Below, piece by piece: positions 25,368 through 33,882 of a stretch of 64,000 nucleotides of DNA. The notes beneath the pieces are model-generated. The model made no database searches, was not told where the DNA came from, and worked only from the letters and a program-made list of their open reading frames with translations. Each line of letters begins with the position of its first letter. Positions within the stretch are counted from its first letter, which is position 1. A program made the position numbers and the translations under genes. The stretch is from Bacillus rhizoplanae. GTDB taxonomy: Bacteria > Bacillota > Bacilli > Bacillales > Bacillaceae_G. Location: contig NZ_CAKJTI010000004.1 in the NCBI RefSeq assembly GCF_917563915.1, positions 62,001 through 126,000 of the forward strand, written 5' to 3'.

Positions 25368-26393
25368 TTATACGCGGGTAATTTGTTTTGTTTGGCTTGA
25401 TTGTAAAGCTGCTAAAATGACAGAAAGAGATTTAAGTCCTTCTTCACCTGGGACAGCTGGTTCTTCATCATGCAAAATTGCTTGTACAAATTGTTCAATC
25501 ACGTGAGAATTATTTTGTCCGCCTTCATCATTCGACTGAATTTTCCCTAGTTCATAATTAACAACTTCTCCTGTCGCATATTGAACGATTAATGAATAGA
25601 CTGGATGTTCTTCTAGACGAAGAATTGCTTTCTCACCGTAAATAATCGTTGAGTTATCTTCTTTACCCTTATAAGCCCAGCTTGCTGCAAGTGTTCCAAT
25701 GACACCACTTTCCGTTTTTAATACACATACTGCGTTATCATCAACAGTAGCGAAATCTTTCGCATTATTTTCAACAAACGCGCCAACTTCTACAAATTCT
25801 TCTCCGAGTAAGTAACGAAGTAAATCTGTTTTGTGAACGCCTAAGTCTCCCATCGCACCAATAAACGCTTCTTCTTTTTTAAAGAACCAGCTGTCTTTGC
25901 CGTCCGCACTCCATCCTTCTGGTCCGCCATGGCCAAAAGCTGTGCGGAAGCTATAGATTTTACCGATTTCTCCGCTTTGAATCAGCTCGCGCGCTTTTTG
26001 ATGAGATGCGACAAAGCGCTGGTTGTGTCCGATCATTAGTTTTTTACCGTTTGATTTTGCTGCTTCAATCATTGCTTTTGCTTCTTCTTCCGATGTGGCC
26101 ATCGGCTTTTCACATAATACATGAATGCCGCTGTTTAAAGCCGCAATCGAAATAGGCGCATGTAGATAGTTTGGTGTACACACACTCACCGCATCCACAG
26201 TGCCGCTGGCTAACAGCTCTTCGTAATTTGTATACGCTTTTGCGCCATATTGCTTTGCTGCGCTATTTACACGTTCTTCATTTACATCACAAACTGCGAC
26301 CAGTTCTACATTTTTATTGAATTGATACTCTGGTAAATGACGATACTTTGCGATGCTTCCACAACCAATAACCGCTACTTTTATTTTCCCCAT
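25368..26393 (-). CDS. Gfo/Idh/MocA family oxidoreductase
   Basis: This 341-residue paralogue of the downstream gene has VAVIGCGSIAKYRHLPEY at the nucleotide site, the CEKPMATSEEEAKAM signature and GAMGDLGVHKTDLLRYLLG in the substrate domain. The conserved Lys and Asp/His expected for hydride-transfer chemistry are within these motifs. AAGGGG lies upstream of the ATG. It follows the ThuA gene by 24 bases in the same operon, which is divergent from an AraC regulator. The substrate is unknown; a sugar or sugar alcohol is expected. Confidence 0.87.
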   Translation of the reverse strand: MGKIKVAVIGCGSIAKYRHLPEYQFNKNVELVAVCDVNEERVNSAAKQYGAKAYTNYEELLASGTVDAVSVCTPNYLHAPISIAALNSGIHVLCEKPMATSEEEAKAMIEAAKSNGKKLMIGHNQRFVASHQKARELIQSGEIGKIYSFRTAFGHGGPEGWSADGKDSWFFKKEEAFIGAMGDLGVHKTDLLRYLLGEEFVEVGAFVENNAKDFATVDDNAVCVLKTESGVIGTLAASWAYKGKEDNSTIIYGEKAILRLEEHPVYSLIVQYATGEVVNYELGKIQSNDEGGQNNSHVIEQFVQAILHDEEPAVPGEEGLKSLSVILAALQSSQTKQITRV

Positions 26394-26417
26394 GACCTTT
26401 ATCCCCTTCGTTTCAGT

Positions 26418-27149
26418 TTACTTATTCGCTTTTACAACAATTTGTTCAATCGGCTTGGCATTACCGTAGACAGGACGTTTTCTTTCTACTGGTTTTGCCC
26501 ATTGAATTGCATTTATGATCACGCGTTGAATCTCTTTATTATGGTACGTTGGGTATGTTTCATGCCCTGGTCTAAAATAGAACACTTTTCCATTCCCTCT
26601 TTTATATGTGCAGCCGCTTCTAAAAATTTCCCCGCCTTCAAACCAGCTTGTAAATATCAATTCATCCGGCGCCGGAATATCAAAGTGTTCACCATACATT
26701 TCTTCACGTTCAAGTTCAATGAATTCTGAAATTCCTTCTGCAATTGGATGGCTTGGCTCTACAACCCATAAACGTTCTTTTTCATCCGCTTCACGCCACT
26801 TTAAATCGCAACTTGTACCCATTAACGTTTTGAAAATCTTCGAGAAATGACCTGAATGTAAAACAATTAATCCCATTCCGCCTAATACACGTTGTTTGAC
26901 CTTTTCAACGATTTCATCCGCTACTTCTTCATGTGCCATGTGTCCCCACCATACTAATACATCCGTTTGATGTAATACTTCATCTGTTAATCCATGTTCT
27001 GGTTCATCTAAAGTAGCCGTTTTTACTTCGAACCCTGCTTTCGTTAAAAATTCTGCAATTGTGCCATGAATCCCATCCGGATATATTTCACTTACAACAG
27101 GATTTATTTGTTCATGTCGATTTTCATTCCATACAGTTACTTTTAACAT
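26418..27149 (-). CDS. ThuA-domain protein
   Basis: This protein of 243 residues has the start at 27149 ([14 protein letters not shown]); the open frame upstream is not coding. It matches the trehalose-utilisation ThuA family with its class I glutamine amidotransferase-like fold: [45 protein letters not shown] and [15 protein letters not shown]. ThuA helps form 3-keto-trehalose in rhizobia. With two oxidoreductases and an isomerase downstream, it suggests a keto-glycoside or disaccharide pathway. A bcr repeat lies in its 5' leader. Confidence 0.85.
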   Translation of the reverse strand: MLKVTVWNENRHEQINPVVSEIYPDGIHGTIAEFLTKAGFEVKTATLDEPEHGLTDEVLHQTDVLVWWGHMAHEEVADEIVEKVKQRVLGGMGLIVLHSGHFSKIFKTLMGTSCDLKWREADEKERLWVVEPSHPIAEGISEFIELEREEMYGEHFDIPAPDELIFTSWFEGGEIFRSGCTYKRGNGKVFYFRPGHETYPTYHNKEIQRVIINAIQWAKPVERKRPVYGNAKPIEQIVVKANK

Positions 27150-27170
27150 TGTGACAACACCCCTTTTTCG

Positions 27171-27225
27171 TTTATCCCGCATTAACGGGCAGTAAGCCCC
27201 CCCACTGATGGAAGTTTCACTGTAT
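27171..27225. repeat. Short bcr-type element in the ThuA leader
   Basis: TTTATCCCGC at one end and GGAAGTTTCACTGTAT at the other, 55 bases in all, are the two ends of the bcr repeat with the middle deleted. It lies 22 bases before the ThuA start codon, inside the divergent promoter region with the AraC gene. Confidence 0.82.
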
Positions 27226-27396
27226 TTGTGATTAGTATAGAAAAGATAAGGAATGAAGGATATGCTTAATTTAGCTGTCTTTTTATTCAAAAGTGTCATC
27301 ATTTTTTGGGTTGTTAAAAATCGAAAGAGAAAATAAGAAGAATTATGATATGTTTTATTTACAAAAGTGGCATGTTCTAAAGGGGAGAAATTGCGT

Positions 27397-28314
27397 ATGA
27401 CTTTAATAGAAAACGATTTAGAAGTTATTAATGAAAAAGTCATTTATCAAAATCCGTTGCTGTTTCTAAAAATATGGGAAATTAATATGAAAAAACATCA
27501 TTTCAGTACGATAGAGAAACACCCTTGGCATTATCATAAAGAAGTAGAATTTATTGCCGTCGTTGAAGGTAACTTGGGGATTCAAAGTAAAAACGAGTAT
27601 GTTGTAATGGGCCCGGGCGATGTCATCGTTTTAGGGGCGTCCCAACCACATCGTTCTCATAAACCACTGATGGATGATTTACGATATGTAGTGTTTCAAA
27701 TCGATTTAGGGAAACACTTCGATGAAAGTATCATGCCGTACATATACTGTTTCTCTGAACAAACGAAACCTTTAAATGAAATAAACTATATTTTTGAAGA
27801 AAAACAAGCTGTAAGAAATGAAATATATACTCTAATCATGGAAATCTTTCAAGAATCACAAACACAAATGAGAGGATATGAAATTGCTATTAGTTCTGCT
27901 ATTAAGCGAATGATGCTATTACTCTTAAGAAATGATACACGCAACATATTAAACTATACAGAGGGAATTGGTCTGAACCGATTACGGCCAGTTCTTGAAT
28001 ACGTAGACAAACATTTGGAAGATAAAATTACTGTAGAAGAAGCTTGCTCATTACTAGGGCTTAGCTACCATTATTTCATAAAATACTTCAAAAAAATTAT
28101 CGGTACTTCATTTATTGATTACGTTAATTATAAGCGAATAAAAAAAGCTGAATGTTTATTAATGACAAGTGATCTTAGTATTACAAATGTTGGTTATGAG
28201 GTTGGCATCTCTAACATGGCTCAGTTCTATAAGCTTTTTAAAAGGTATAATCAATGCTCTCCAAAAGAGTTTAAGCAACGCATGCAAAATGAGTTGGAAG
28301 CTAAAAAAGAATAA
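27397..28314 (+). CDS. AraC family transcriptional regulator
   Basis: This protein of 305 residues starts at the ATG at 27397 with GGGGAG upstream. The N-terminal ~110 residues form a cupin sensor ([34 protein letters not shown]). The last 100 residues have two helix-turn-helix units ([20 protein letters not shown] and [20 protein letters not shown]) ending in SPKEFKQRM. It is divergent from the ThuA-oxidoreductase-isomerase operon and is the likely activator, responding to a sugar. Confidence 0.88.
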   Translation: MTLIENDLEVINEKVIYQNPLLFLKIWEINMKKHHFSTIEKHPWHYHKEVEFIAVVEGNLGIQSKNEYVVMGPGDVIVLGASQPHRSHKPLMDDLRYVVFQIDLGKHFDESIMPYIYCFSEQTKPLNEINYIFEEKQAVRNEIYTLIMEIFQESQTQMRGYEIAISSAIKRMMLLLLRNDTRNILNYTEGIGLNRLRPVLEYVDKHLEDKITVEEACSLLGLSYHYFIKYFKKIIGTSFIDYVNYKRIKKAECLLMTSDLSITNVGYEVGISNMAQFYKLFKRYNQCSPKEFKQRMQNELEAKKE

Positions 28315-28329
28315 ACAAAGTGCGTTAGA

Positions 28330-28555
28330 TTCGTTAGACTTGCCATTTCAGTTTCTACTAGCTTAACAGTAGGGTATGCATATTGTGTGCAATCAGGATA
28401 GCTCACAGTTTGTCCTTTCTTATTTGTATACACCTAAGTTCCATCCTCATCTTTTTTATCCATTTCTCTGGAATAGGTGAGTGTGGTGGTTTAGTAGCAA
28501 GCTGTTCCTTTGTTAAATTTACCTCTAACGCATCCTTTCCCGTACCCTTTGTTTA
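28330..28555 (-). pseudogene. Orphan polymorphic-toxin C-terminal fragment A
   Basis: On the minus strand, GTGKDALEVNLTKEQL and PPHSPIPEKWIKKM are followed after a frameshift by YTNKKGQTVSYPDCTQYAYP and TVKLVETEMASL. The wording resembles the tail of Bacillus polymorphic (LXG/T7SS) toxins, which end in sequence of the type PDFTQYAHPTV. It has no start and a broken frame. It begins directly after the terminator repeat at 28564, exactly as fragment B does at 32453. Confidence 0.65.
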
Positions 28556-28563
28556 ATCTTAAG

Positions 28564-28606
28564 ATAAAAAGCACTTGTTGCCCTATAGGAGACAATCAAG
28601 TGCTTC
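28564..28606 (-). terminator. Cassette terminator repeat, copy 1
   Basis: AAAAAGCACTTG and CAAGTGCTT form the stem, with a CCTATAGGAGACAAT-like interior; on the minus strand it ends in CTTTTTATC. It is one of three related copies (also 31515 and 32475) that punctuate the toxin-immunity scraps. Confidence 0.75.
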
Positions 28607-28644
28607 AAGTTTATAAATTTTATCGCGTTAGAGTGACCGTATGA

Positions 28645-28673
28645 CATCTTTTTTTCTCGTAAATATCAATCAT
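28645..28673 (-). pseudogene. mmdA: 5' stub of the methylmalonyl/acyl-CoA carboxylase gene
   Basis: On the minus strand, AAGGGG precedes an ATG at 28673 opening MIDIYEKK, which matches the start of MmdA/YqjD-type acyl-CoA carboxylase beta chains. The match stops after about 8 codons, where unrelated sequence leading to the toxin-cassette terminator begins. It lies in the position and orientation expected for mmdA downstream of mce, with the TnpB element between them. Confidence 0.55.
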
Positions 28674-28696
28674 ATTTTATCCCCTTTATCGAAAAA

Positions 28697-28765
28697 TTGG
28701 CAAGAAAACCCCACCTTCAAAACGTGTAGGGCATAGTCCAGTTTAAGGTGGGGATGAATTGCCGT
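28697..28765 (+). repeat. Left-end hairpin of the TnpB element
   Basis: An inner stem of CCCCACCTT (28709-28717) with AAGGTGGGG (28745-28753) is enclosed by GGCAA and TTGCC. Its layout closely follows the first hairpin of bcr repeats, where GGGCAGT is followed by CCCCCACCT, then AGGTGGGGG and ACTGCCC. Confidence 0.75.
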
Positions 28766-28857
28766 CGTATTTGTAAAAATATTTTCACACCAATACGAAT
28801 ATACGTTCTTTTTTTGGTGTTTTGTAGTATCATGAAGGAAAGAAGGGGGTGAAAATG

Positions 28858-30309
28858 ATGACGAAAGAAAAGGAATATGCAACCTATCAAATTTGGATCA
28901 AGAAAGGTCATAAGTTATACTCTTACTTCCTAGACATGTGCCAAAATGCAAAAAATCTCTACAATACAACAAACTTCTATATTCGCCAAGTGTATACGGC
29001 CTTACGTACTGATCAACCATTACAGCCACTTCAACAAGAGGTCCTCCATACATTACAAATGTACATCGAAACCATGAATGAAAATCAACTTCGTGCGTAC
29101 CAAAAACGTGTGCAAAAACAGAAAGAAAAACCTGTTAAAGAACAGAAAGACATAAAATGTAACTTGTTTATATTACCGACAAAAGAGAAATCGTTCCTAT
29201 CGTATCATTTCTTAGATTGCTTATTTAAAACAATGAAACAACAAGATTATATGAACTTGCCAGCGCAAACGAATCAAGCAGTTATGAAGAAGCTATATCA
29301 AAACTGGAAATCATTCTTCGCTTCCATCAAGGCATACCAAAAACATCCTTCCACTTTTACGGGCAGACCTCGCATTCCCAAATATATTAAATCACCTATG
29401 AAAGAAATTGTATTCACGAATCAAGTATGTAAACTCCAAGAGAAGTACATTCGTTTTCCAAAAACAAGCATAAAATTAAATATCGGTAAATTGTTTGGGC
29501 GGATTGGCAATCTCAAAGAGGTACGTGTTTCTCCTGCTTATGGGAAGTTTAAGGTGGAAATTGTGACAGAACAATCTGAGCTATCACCTGAGTATGTAGA
29601 CAATCACCGCTACATGAGTATTGATTTAGGAATTAATAACATTGCAACTATCACAACTAATACAGGGGCTGCTCCTGTATTAGTAAAGGGCAATGTCATC
29701 AAAAGCATTAATCAATACTACAACAAGCAAAAGGCTCATTTACTGGGGATTCTTCGTCATGGAAAAGAACCAAAAGAAGGACCACACACATCAAAGCGTT
29801 TAGAGAGGCTTCATGAGAAACGGTTTCTCAAAATAAAAGATCTCTTTCATAAAATGAGTTATCACATTGTCCAGCTGGCGATTCAACAAGAGATTTCTAT
29901 GATTATGATTGGAAAAAATACATCATGGAAACAAAATAGTGATATGGGGAAACAACAGAATCAGTCCTTCTGCCATATCCCACACAATCTATTCATTGAA
30001 ATGATCACCTATAAGGCGAATCGACAAGGTATTACTGTACAAGTAGTGGAGGAATCGTATACAAGTAAAGCATCCTTTCTAGACAATGATGCAATCCCCA
30101 ATTACGGTGGGAAAAACATTCCTCTATTCAGTGGAAAACGGATTACACGTGGATTGTATCGTACGAAAGAGAATCTTCTACTAAACGCAGATGTGAATGG
30201 TTCCTATAACATCTTAAAAAAGGCAGTTCCAAAGGCGTTTGTCGATGGAATAGAGGGGTTGTGCCATCAGGCAGCTGTGTCAACTCCACTCGTGTTAAGC
30301 ATCTTTTGA
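28858..30309 (+). CDS. tnpB: TnpB family RNA-guided endonuclease (IS605 OrfB)
   Basis: This protein of about 483 residues is a TnpB. An N-terminal helical wedge domain precedes the RuvC-like core, whose acids are seen in MSIDLGINN, VVEESYTSKASFLD and LLNADVNGSYNILKKA. The usual four-cysteine zinc finger between the second and third RuvC motifs is absent, replaced by a GKRITRGLYRTKENLLLNAD loop, as in some Bacillus IS605 branches. TnpB proteins cut DNA guided by an omega RNA made from the right end of the element. An ATG at 28858 lies 6 bases after GGGGGTG; earlier in-frame starts at 28849 and 28855 are possible. Confidence 0.88.
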   Translation: MTKEKEYATYQIWIKKGHKLYSYFLDMCQNAKNLYNTTNFYIRQVYTALRTDQPLQPLQQEVLHTLQMYIETMNENQLRAYQKRVQKQKEKPVKEQKDIKCNLFILPTKEKSFLSYHFLDCLFKTMKQQDYMNLPAQTNQAVMKKLYQNWKSFFASIKAYQKHPSTFTGRPRIPKYIKSPMKEIVFTNQVCKLQEKYIRFPKTSIKLNIGKLFGRIGNLKEVRVSPAYGKFKVEIVTEQSELSPEYVDNHRYMSIDLGINNIATITTNTGAAPVLVKGNVIKSINQYYNKQKAHLLGILRHGKEPKEGPHTSKRLERLHEKRFLKIKDLFHKMSYHIVQLAIQQEISMIMIGKNTSWKQNSDMGKQQNQSFCHIPHNLFIEMITYKANRQGITVQVVEESYTSKASFLDNDAIPNYGGKNIPLFSGKRITRGLYRTKENLLLNADVNGSYNILKKAVPKAFVDGIEGLCHQAAVSTPLVLSIF

Positions 30310-30762
30310 AGGTGATACACGAGAAACCCCCACTTCAAGATCCGAAGGAGATAAGTGGCGGGAGTTTTCATCACATAATTCGTACAATGTACCATATGTT
30401 GATTTTGGATGAATAAAAGCAATTTGCGCGCCTTGTGCACCAGTTCGAGGTAATTCATCAATCATCTGTATTCCATTTTGCTTTATATACTGAATTCTTT
30501 GTTTAATCGATTGGACTCCAAATGCTATATGATGAATACCCTCACCACGTTTTTGAATAAATTGTGCAATTGCACTTTTGTTACTTAGTGGTTCTAACAA
30601 TTCTAGTTTACTTTCTCCTACTACTAAAAAAGCTACTTTTACTTGTTGTGATTGTACTTCTTCTATTCCTAAAAGTTTCAATTTTAATATCTCTGTATAA
30701 AATGGCAAAACTGATTCTATAGATTGTACCGCAATTCCGATATGGTCAATTTTCTCAATCAC
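30295..30762 (-). CDS. mce: Methylmalonyl-CoA epimerase with altered C terminus
   Basis: This 155-residue protein of the glyoxalase fold starts at a GTG with AAGGAGG upstream. It has IDHIGIAVQ at the N terminus, then GIHHIAFGV and HPKSTYGTLYELC, containing the His, Gln and Glu metal ligands. It converts (S)- to (R)-methylmalonyl-CoA. The family normally ends at about YELC; here about 22 further residues (ending SRVSPSKDA) are encoded by the end of the TnpB element. The core is complete, so activity may survive, but the downstream mmdA is reduced to a stub. Confidence 0.85.
   Translation of the reverse strand: MIEKIDHIGIAVQSIESVLPFYTEILKLKLLGIEEVQSQQVKVAFLVVGESKLELLEPLSNKSAIAQFIQKRGEGIHHIAFGVQSIKQRIQYIKQNGIQMIDELPRTGAQGAQIAFIHPKSTYGTLYELCDENSRHLSPSDLEVGVSRVSPSKDA
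30326..30364 (+). repeat. Right-end hairpin of the TnpB element (omega-RNA region)
   Basis: CCCCCACTT (30327-30335) and AAGTGGCGGG (30353-30362) form a stem around TCAAGATCCGAAGGAGAT. The bcr repeats carry nearly the same motif (CCCCCACCTCAAGATTC, then GAAGATAGGTGGGG). In TnpB systems this end is transcribed as the guide RNA scaffold. Confidence 0.72.
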
Positions 30763-30851
30763 TTACTATCCTCCTTGTGAATAACTCCTTCTTATCCACC
30801 TTCCGGTCTGATTGAAGAAGGGGCTTCCTGTTTCATTGACTGTTGCATAGT

Positions 30852-30894
30852 GGGGTGTCCCATAAGCAAACGAAACCAACTTATGGAACAGCCC
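30852..30894. terminator. Hairpin upstream of mce
   Basis: GGGGTGTCCCATAAG pairs with CTTATGGAACAGCCC (two or three mismatches). A T run follows on the plus strand only. It may end minus-strand transcription of the SUKH gene or be an old element end. Confidence 0.45.
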
Positions 30895-30912
30895 TTTTAT
30901 TTTAAATATCTA

Positions 30913-31401
30913 TTAATCATGTAATTTGTTTAAAAACTCAGTGAAGTCACTTGCCACATAAAATACATTTTCTCTTGCACGTTCTTCCACTTGTTCTTCT
31001 GTTAATCCTTCTTCTCGCATCAACATTTCTTTTTCACCAGCATTTTCATGTTCCCAAAATACCACAACAGGGTTATTTTTGTCATTTTTATAGTCAAAAC
31101 ATATTAAATTTCCTGCTGGGTCAAAAGCAAAAGGAACTAATTCTGCCGGGAGTGTATCCTTGTAATCATTAAATAATTCTATAATATTTTCATCATCATC
31201 CATATCGTAAGTTAGTAACGTTCCAAAAACCTTTCTTTTCCCTTCAACTTCAAACACCTCTGGACTAACATGCGCTCCATTATTCTTCATCACACATTCT
31301 ATATAATCTAAAGGAAAATTAATGCCTAATTCCTGTTCAACATTCTTTACATCTTCTCGTATAATTGGTTCATCCGGTGATCTCCATTGTACCTTACTCA
31401 T
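30913..31401 (-). CDS. SMI1/KNR4 (SUKH) family protein, probable immunity protein
   Basis: This protein of 162 residues is taken from the ATG at 31401; an ATG at 31419 is also possible. It has the SUKH fold signature: an N-terminal EQELGINFPLDYIECVMKNN helix pair, GAHVSPEVFEVEG, and ELVPFAFDPAGNLICFDYKN with VVVFWEHE. SUKH proteins are the most common immunity proteins of bacterial polymorphic toxins, where they bind and block nuclease domains. Its toxin is not next to it. It lies among other toxin and immunity scraps and is probably an orphan. Confidence 0.85.
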   Translation of the reverse strand: MSKVQWRSPDEPIIREDVKNVEQELGINFPLDYIECVMKNNGAHVSPEVFEVEGKRKVFGTLLTYDMDDDENIIELFNDYKDTLPAELVPFAFDPAGNLICFDYKNDKNNPVVVFWEHENAGEKEMLMREEGLTEEQVEERARENVFYVASDFTEFLNKLHD

Positions 31402-31514
31402 CTGATTCCATCCCCCCATAACGTATTTCCACCTAAATGGTTAACTTTATGCGTTTTAGTTTCATGCTCCAATCGTTCAAATATACTGCTTTTTAACTAA
31501 TCTTATGCTAAAAA

Positions 31515-31557
31515 GCAAAAAAGCACTTATCGTCTAAAAGACAATCAAATGCTTTTT
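31515..31557 (-). terminator. Cassette terminator repeat, copy 2
   Basis: AAAAAAGCACTTATCGTC pairs with GACAATCAAATGCTTTTT; read on the minus strand it ends in a T run. It follows the immunity remnant and belongs to the same repeat family as 28564 and 32475. Confidence 0.8.
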
Positions 31558-31658
31558 GTTTGTTTTATAGTAATTCCTGATAAGTCTAAATTTTACCAAA
31601 CAATCTTGTTTGAATTTGTAAGGTATTAATTCGTTTACTGTAACAATACTTCGAACGT

Positions 31659-31784
31659 TTATATGGTGTTAAATAAAAAGTCCACTCCCTCATCAACGAT
31701 TTCTTTCCTAAATTGAAATATTGATATAAAGCTTTCGTTATAGACAAAATTATCACCATACAACTCTAATCCACCGTAAGTTCA
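31659..31784 (-). pseudogene. C-terminal remnant of an immunity-like protein
   Basis: A minus-strand frame with no start reads TYGGLELYGDNFVYNESF, then RKEIVDEGVDFLFNTI and a stop. The composition is that of small toxin-immunity proteins, and it lies between Imm6 and a cassette terminator. It is opened by a stop codon at 31782 and so is a fragment. No family could be named. Confidence 0.5.
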
Positions 31785-31799
31785 TAAAGTTGATAGTAG

Positions 31800-32312
31800 T
31801 TAAATCAATATTTGTAAATCCCTCAAAACTTCAGTCCTCAAATCACTCGTAATATCCTCATTCTTGTACTTAGTTAATAAAGAATTTATTCGCAGAATAT
31901 AACTGTCTGAATCCTCTATACATTTTTCAAAACAATCAATAAAATGATCTACCAATGTGTCATCTACTAAAGCAATTGGTTCTGGATAATAATTTACACC
32001 TTCTCTTTCAAATGCTTTTCGACTTGTATAAGCAACTGCATCAATAATACAGTTCCATGCTATCATATCTACTTCATTGTCTGACATCTCTTGAATTATA
32101 GTTATACCATTTTCCTCATTATCCAATAAATCATACAGAATATCCCCTATATTATCTTTATCCCTCAACCACACCCAACATTTACCAATGACATCCAGAG
32201 CAACTTTTTGGTCTTCCTTACGAGAAAATACCGATAAAACTACTTCTGAAAGTCCAAGAAAAAATATCACTTTACTGTCGTCTGTATAAAAGTCAAAGTT
32301 TGTATTAGCCAT
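31800..32312 (-). CDS. Imm6-like immunity protein
   Basis: This protein of 170 residues starts at the ATG at 32312, where GGAGG lies 5 bases upstream. It is an acidic, mostly helical protein (KVIFFLGLSEVVLSVFSRKE, then KCWVWLRDKDNIGDILYDLL) whose length and pattern recall the Imm6 family of immunity proteins found next to polymorphic toxins. It lies 12 bases after the stop of a toxin-tail fragment, the usual toxin-immunity order. The toxin body is missing, so it is an orphan immunity gene that may protect against kin that still have the toxin. Confidence 0.68.
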   Translation of the reverse strand: MANTNFDFYTDDSKVIFFLGLSEVVLSVFSRKEDQKVALDVIGKCWVWLRDKDNIGDILYDLLDNEENGITIIQEMSDNEVDMIAWNCIIDAVAYTSRKAFEREGVNYYPEPIALVDDTLVDHFIDCFEKCIEDSDSYILRINSLLTKYKNEDITSDLRTEVLRDLQILI

Positions 32313-32324
32313 ATTAACCTCCAA

Positions 32325-32453
32325 CTAATCAATATACTTTCCATTTACTATCTTTAGATTAAGCCTCCCTGTTACTTTAATGCTTTCATCAATCTCCGAT
32401 GTAACTTCGATTTCAGTTTTACCAACATCAATCTTACTCTCTTTACCCGTACC
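32325..32453 (-). pseudogene. Orphan polymorphic-toxin C-terminal tail B
   Basis: The minus-strand frame GTGKESKIDVGKTEIEV to KIVNGKYID (42 codons) ends just before the Imm6-like gene. The opening GTGK and its place right after a terminator repeat are shared with fragment A at 28555. Such short tails form when an alternative toxin end is displaced by recombination and loses its delivery domain. There is no start codon or ribosome site. Confidence 0.6.
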
Positions 32454-32474
32454 TTATGTTGTAATCTTAAAATA

Positions 32475-32507
32475 AAAAGCACTCATCGCCTATAGTAGAC
32501 AATGAAG
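32475..32507 (-). terminator. Cassette terminator repeat, copy 3, interrupted
   Basis: AAAAAGCACTCATCGCC and CTATAGTAGACAATGAAG match the other two copies, but the outer arm is cut where the IS3-family element begins at 32508. Confidence 0.7.
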
Positions 32508-32533
32508 TGAACCCAAAAAGTTAGACGCATATT

Positions 32534-33364
32534 TTAAGCAGCTAATGAGGAATGAGTTCTGTATTGTACAGGGCTCATTCCTTTTAGTTTTGTTTTGATT
32601 CGATCATGATTATAGTAGTGAATATATTTTTCTAATTCTAATTTAAAGTGTTCCATACTTTCGAACTCTTGTAAGTAGAGTAATTCAGACTTTAATAAGC
32701 CAAAGAAATTTTCGATGACTGCGTTATCTAAACAATTCCCTTTACGAGACATACTTTGTGTAATTCCTTTTTCTTTCAAGACATTTTGGTATTGCTTCAT
32801 TTGATAGTGCCATCCCTGATCCGAGTGGAGGATAGGAATTTCACCATCTTTTAATTGTTGAAAAGCCTTATCCAGCATCTTTGAGACTAATGGATAAACA
32901 GGACGCTTCTCTACGTTATACGCAATAATTTCACCATTATATAAATCAAGTATTGGGGATAAATACAACTTCTCACCATGTATGTGGAATTCTGTCACAT
33001 CTGTAACCCATTTCTCATTTGGTTTCGTTGCTCTGAAATCACGTTTTAGAATGTTTGGTGCAATATTACCAACTTTTCCACGATATGAGCGATACTTCTT
33101 CATACGGACAAGAGATTTTAAATTCATTTCGCTCATTAAGCGACGAACTGTTTTGTGATTTAATATGATACCTTGATTGCGTAATGTCCATGTAATACGA
33201 CGATAGCCATATCGACCTTGGTGCTTATGAAAAATCTGTTGGATCATTTCTTTCACTTCGTGATATTTATCTGGGCGATTCATTCGTTTCACCCAGTAAT
33301 AATATGTACTACGCGGAATATCAGCGACTTTTACTAAGTCAATGACTTTAAATTCGTGCCTCAA
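32534..33364 (-). CDS. IS3-family transposase OrfB (DDE integrase domain)
   Basis: This 276-residue frame has an HTH_21-like N terminus ([27 protein letters not shown]) and a complete DDE core: Asp in WVTDVTEFH, Asp in [10 protein letters not shown] and Glu in [15 protein letters not shown]. It is normally made as an OrfAB fusion by -1 frameshifting from orfA; the -1 frame stays open upstream through the A-rich end of orfA. A TTG at 33364 is the nominal start. The gene appears intact, so the element may be active. Confidence 0.9.
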   Translation of the reverse strand: MRHEFKVIDLVKVADIPRSTYYYWVKRMNRPDKYHEVKEMIQQIFHKHQGRYGYRRITWTLRNQGIILNHKTVRRLMSEMNLKSLVRMKKYRSYRGKVGNIAPNILKRDFRATKPNEKWVTDVTEFHIHGEKLYLSPILDLYNGEIIAYNVEKRPVYPLVSKMLDKAFQQLKDGEIPILHSDQGWHYQMKQYQNVLKEKGITQSMSRKGNCLDNAVIENFFGLLKSELLYLQEFESMEHFKLELEKYIHYYNHDRIKTKLKGMSPVQYRTHSSLAA

Positions 33365-33372
33365 CTCATAAA

Positions 33373-33882
33373 TTATTTGCGCTTTGTCTTGTTCTGTGAC
33401 TTTTCCTTTTCTTGAATTAAGGCATGTAACTTTTTTAAATACGCATTCTCCATACGTAATCTCTCAATTTCCGCTTTTAATGCTTCTTCTGACCCTTCTA
33501 CTTGTTGATTTTCCCCTGGCTTCTTTTTCATAGGTGGACGCCCCTTTTCCTTTGGTTGAAGAGCGTCAATCCCTTGTGTTTCAAATAAATGTTTCCACTT
33601 CCATACCGTGCTAGAACTAGAAATGTTAAAAACTGTAGTAGCTTCTGCGATGGACGCTCCCATCTCGTTTATAAATTTAAGTACGTCCATTTTAAACTCA
33701 ACAGAGTAATTTGTATATGTCTTTTGAAGACCTGCCAATCCATGTCTTTGAAACTTAGCTACCCATTTTTTTAACATCGTCATATCTACACAATGCTTTT
33801 GAGCTATATCTTTAAAGGATTCTACGTTGTTAAGATAATCGGTAACGGCAGATAACTTGGTTTCTAAAGAGTATTTCGTCAT
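33373..33882 (-). CDS. IS3-family OrfA (helix-turn-helix protein)
   Basis: This 169-residue protein has two HTH units ([20 protein letters not shown] and [20 protein letters not shown]) that bind the element ends. A C-terminal leucine-zipper-like helix follows ([20 protein letters not shown]) and mediates assembly with OrfB. The gene ends in a lysine-rich, A-rich stretch where a -1 shift would join it to orfB. It starts 50 bases inside the right end of the element. Confidence 0.88.
   Translation of the reverse strand: MTKYSLETKLSAVTDYLNNVESFKDIAQKHCVDMTMLKKWVAKFQRHGLAGLQKTYTNYSVEFKMDVLKFINEMGASIAEATTVFNISSSSTVWKWKHLFETQGIDALQPKEKGRPPMKKKPGENQQVEGSEEALKAEIERLRMENAYLKKLHALIQEKEKSQNKTKRK

Larger units (their letters stand above)
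28690..30373 (+). mobile_element. IS200/IS605-group element carrying only tnpB
   Basis: The element runs from just after TTTAT (28685-28689) to about 30373. Each end has a subterminal hairpin, and there is no tnpA gene. It has inserted between mce and mmdA, replacing the last codons of mce. With no transposase of its own, it would need a partner TnpA in trans to move. The exact ends are estimated from hairpin positions and from the loss of mce homology. Confidence 0.72.

Noticed and set aside
26418-27443. Long version of the ThuA protein starting at 27443
   Set aside because: The extra ~98 residues cross the bcr repeat and the divergent promoter; the start at 27149 begins the conserved domain.
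28670-28911. Minus-strand frames near the start of tnpB
   Set aside because: They overlap the left-end hairpin of the element and the tnpB ribosome site and show no protein family features.
31420-31799. A full gene in the gap between the SUKH and Imm6-like genes
   Set aside because: Only the 42-codon immunity-like remnant and a terminator could be supported; stops occur in all frames elsewhere.
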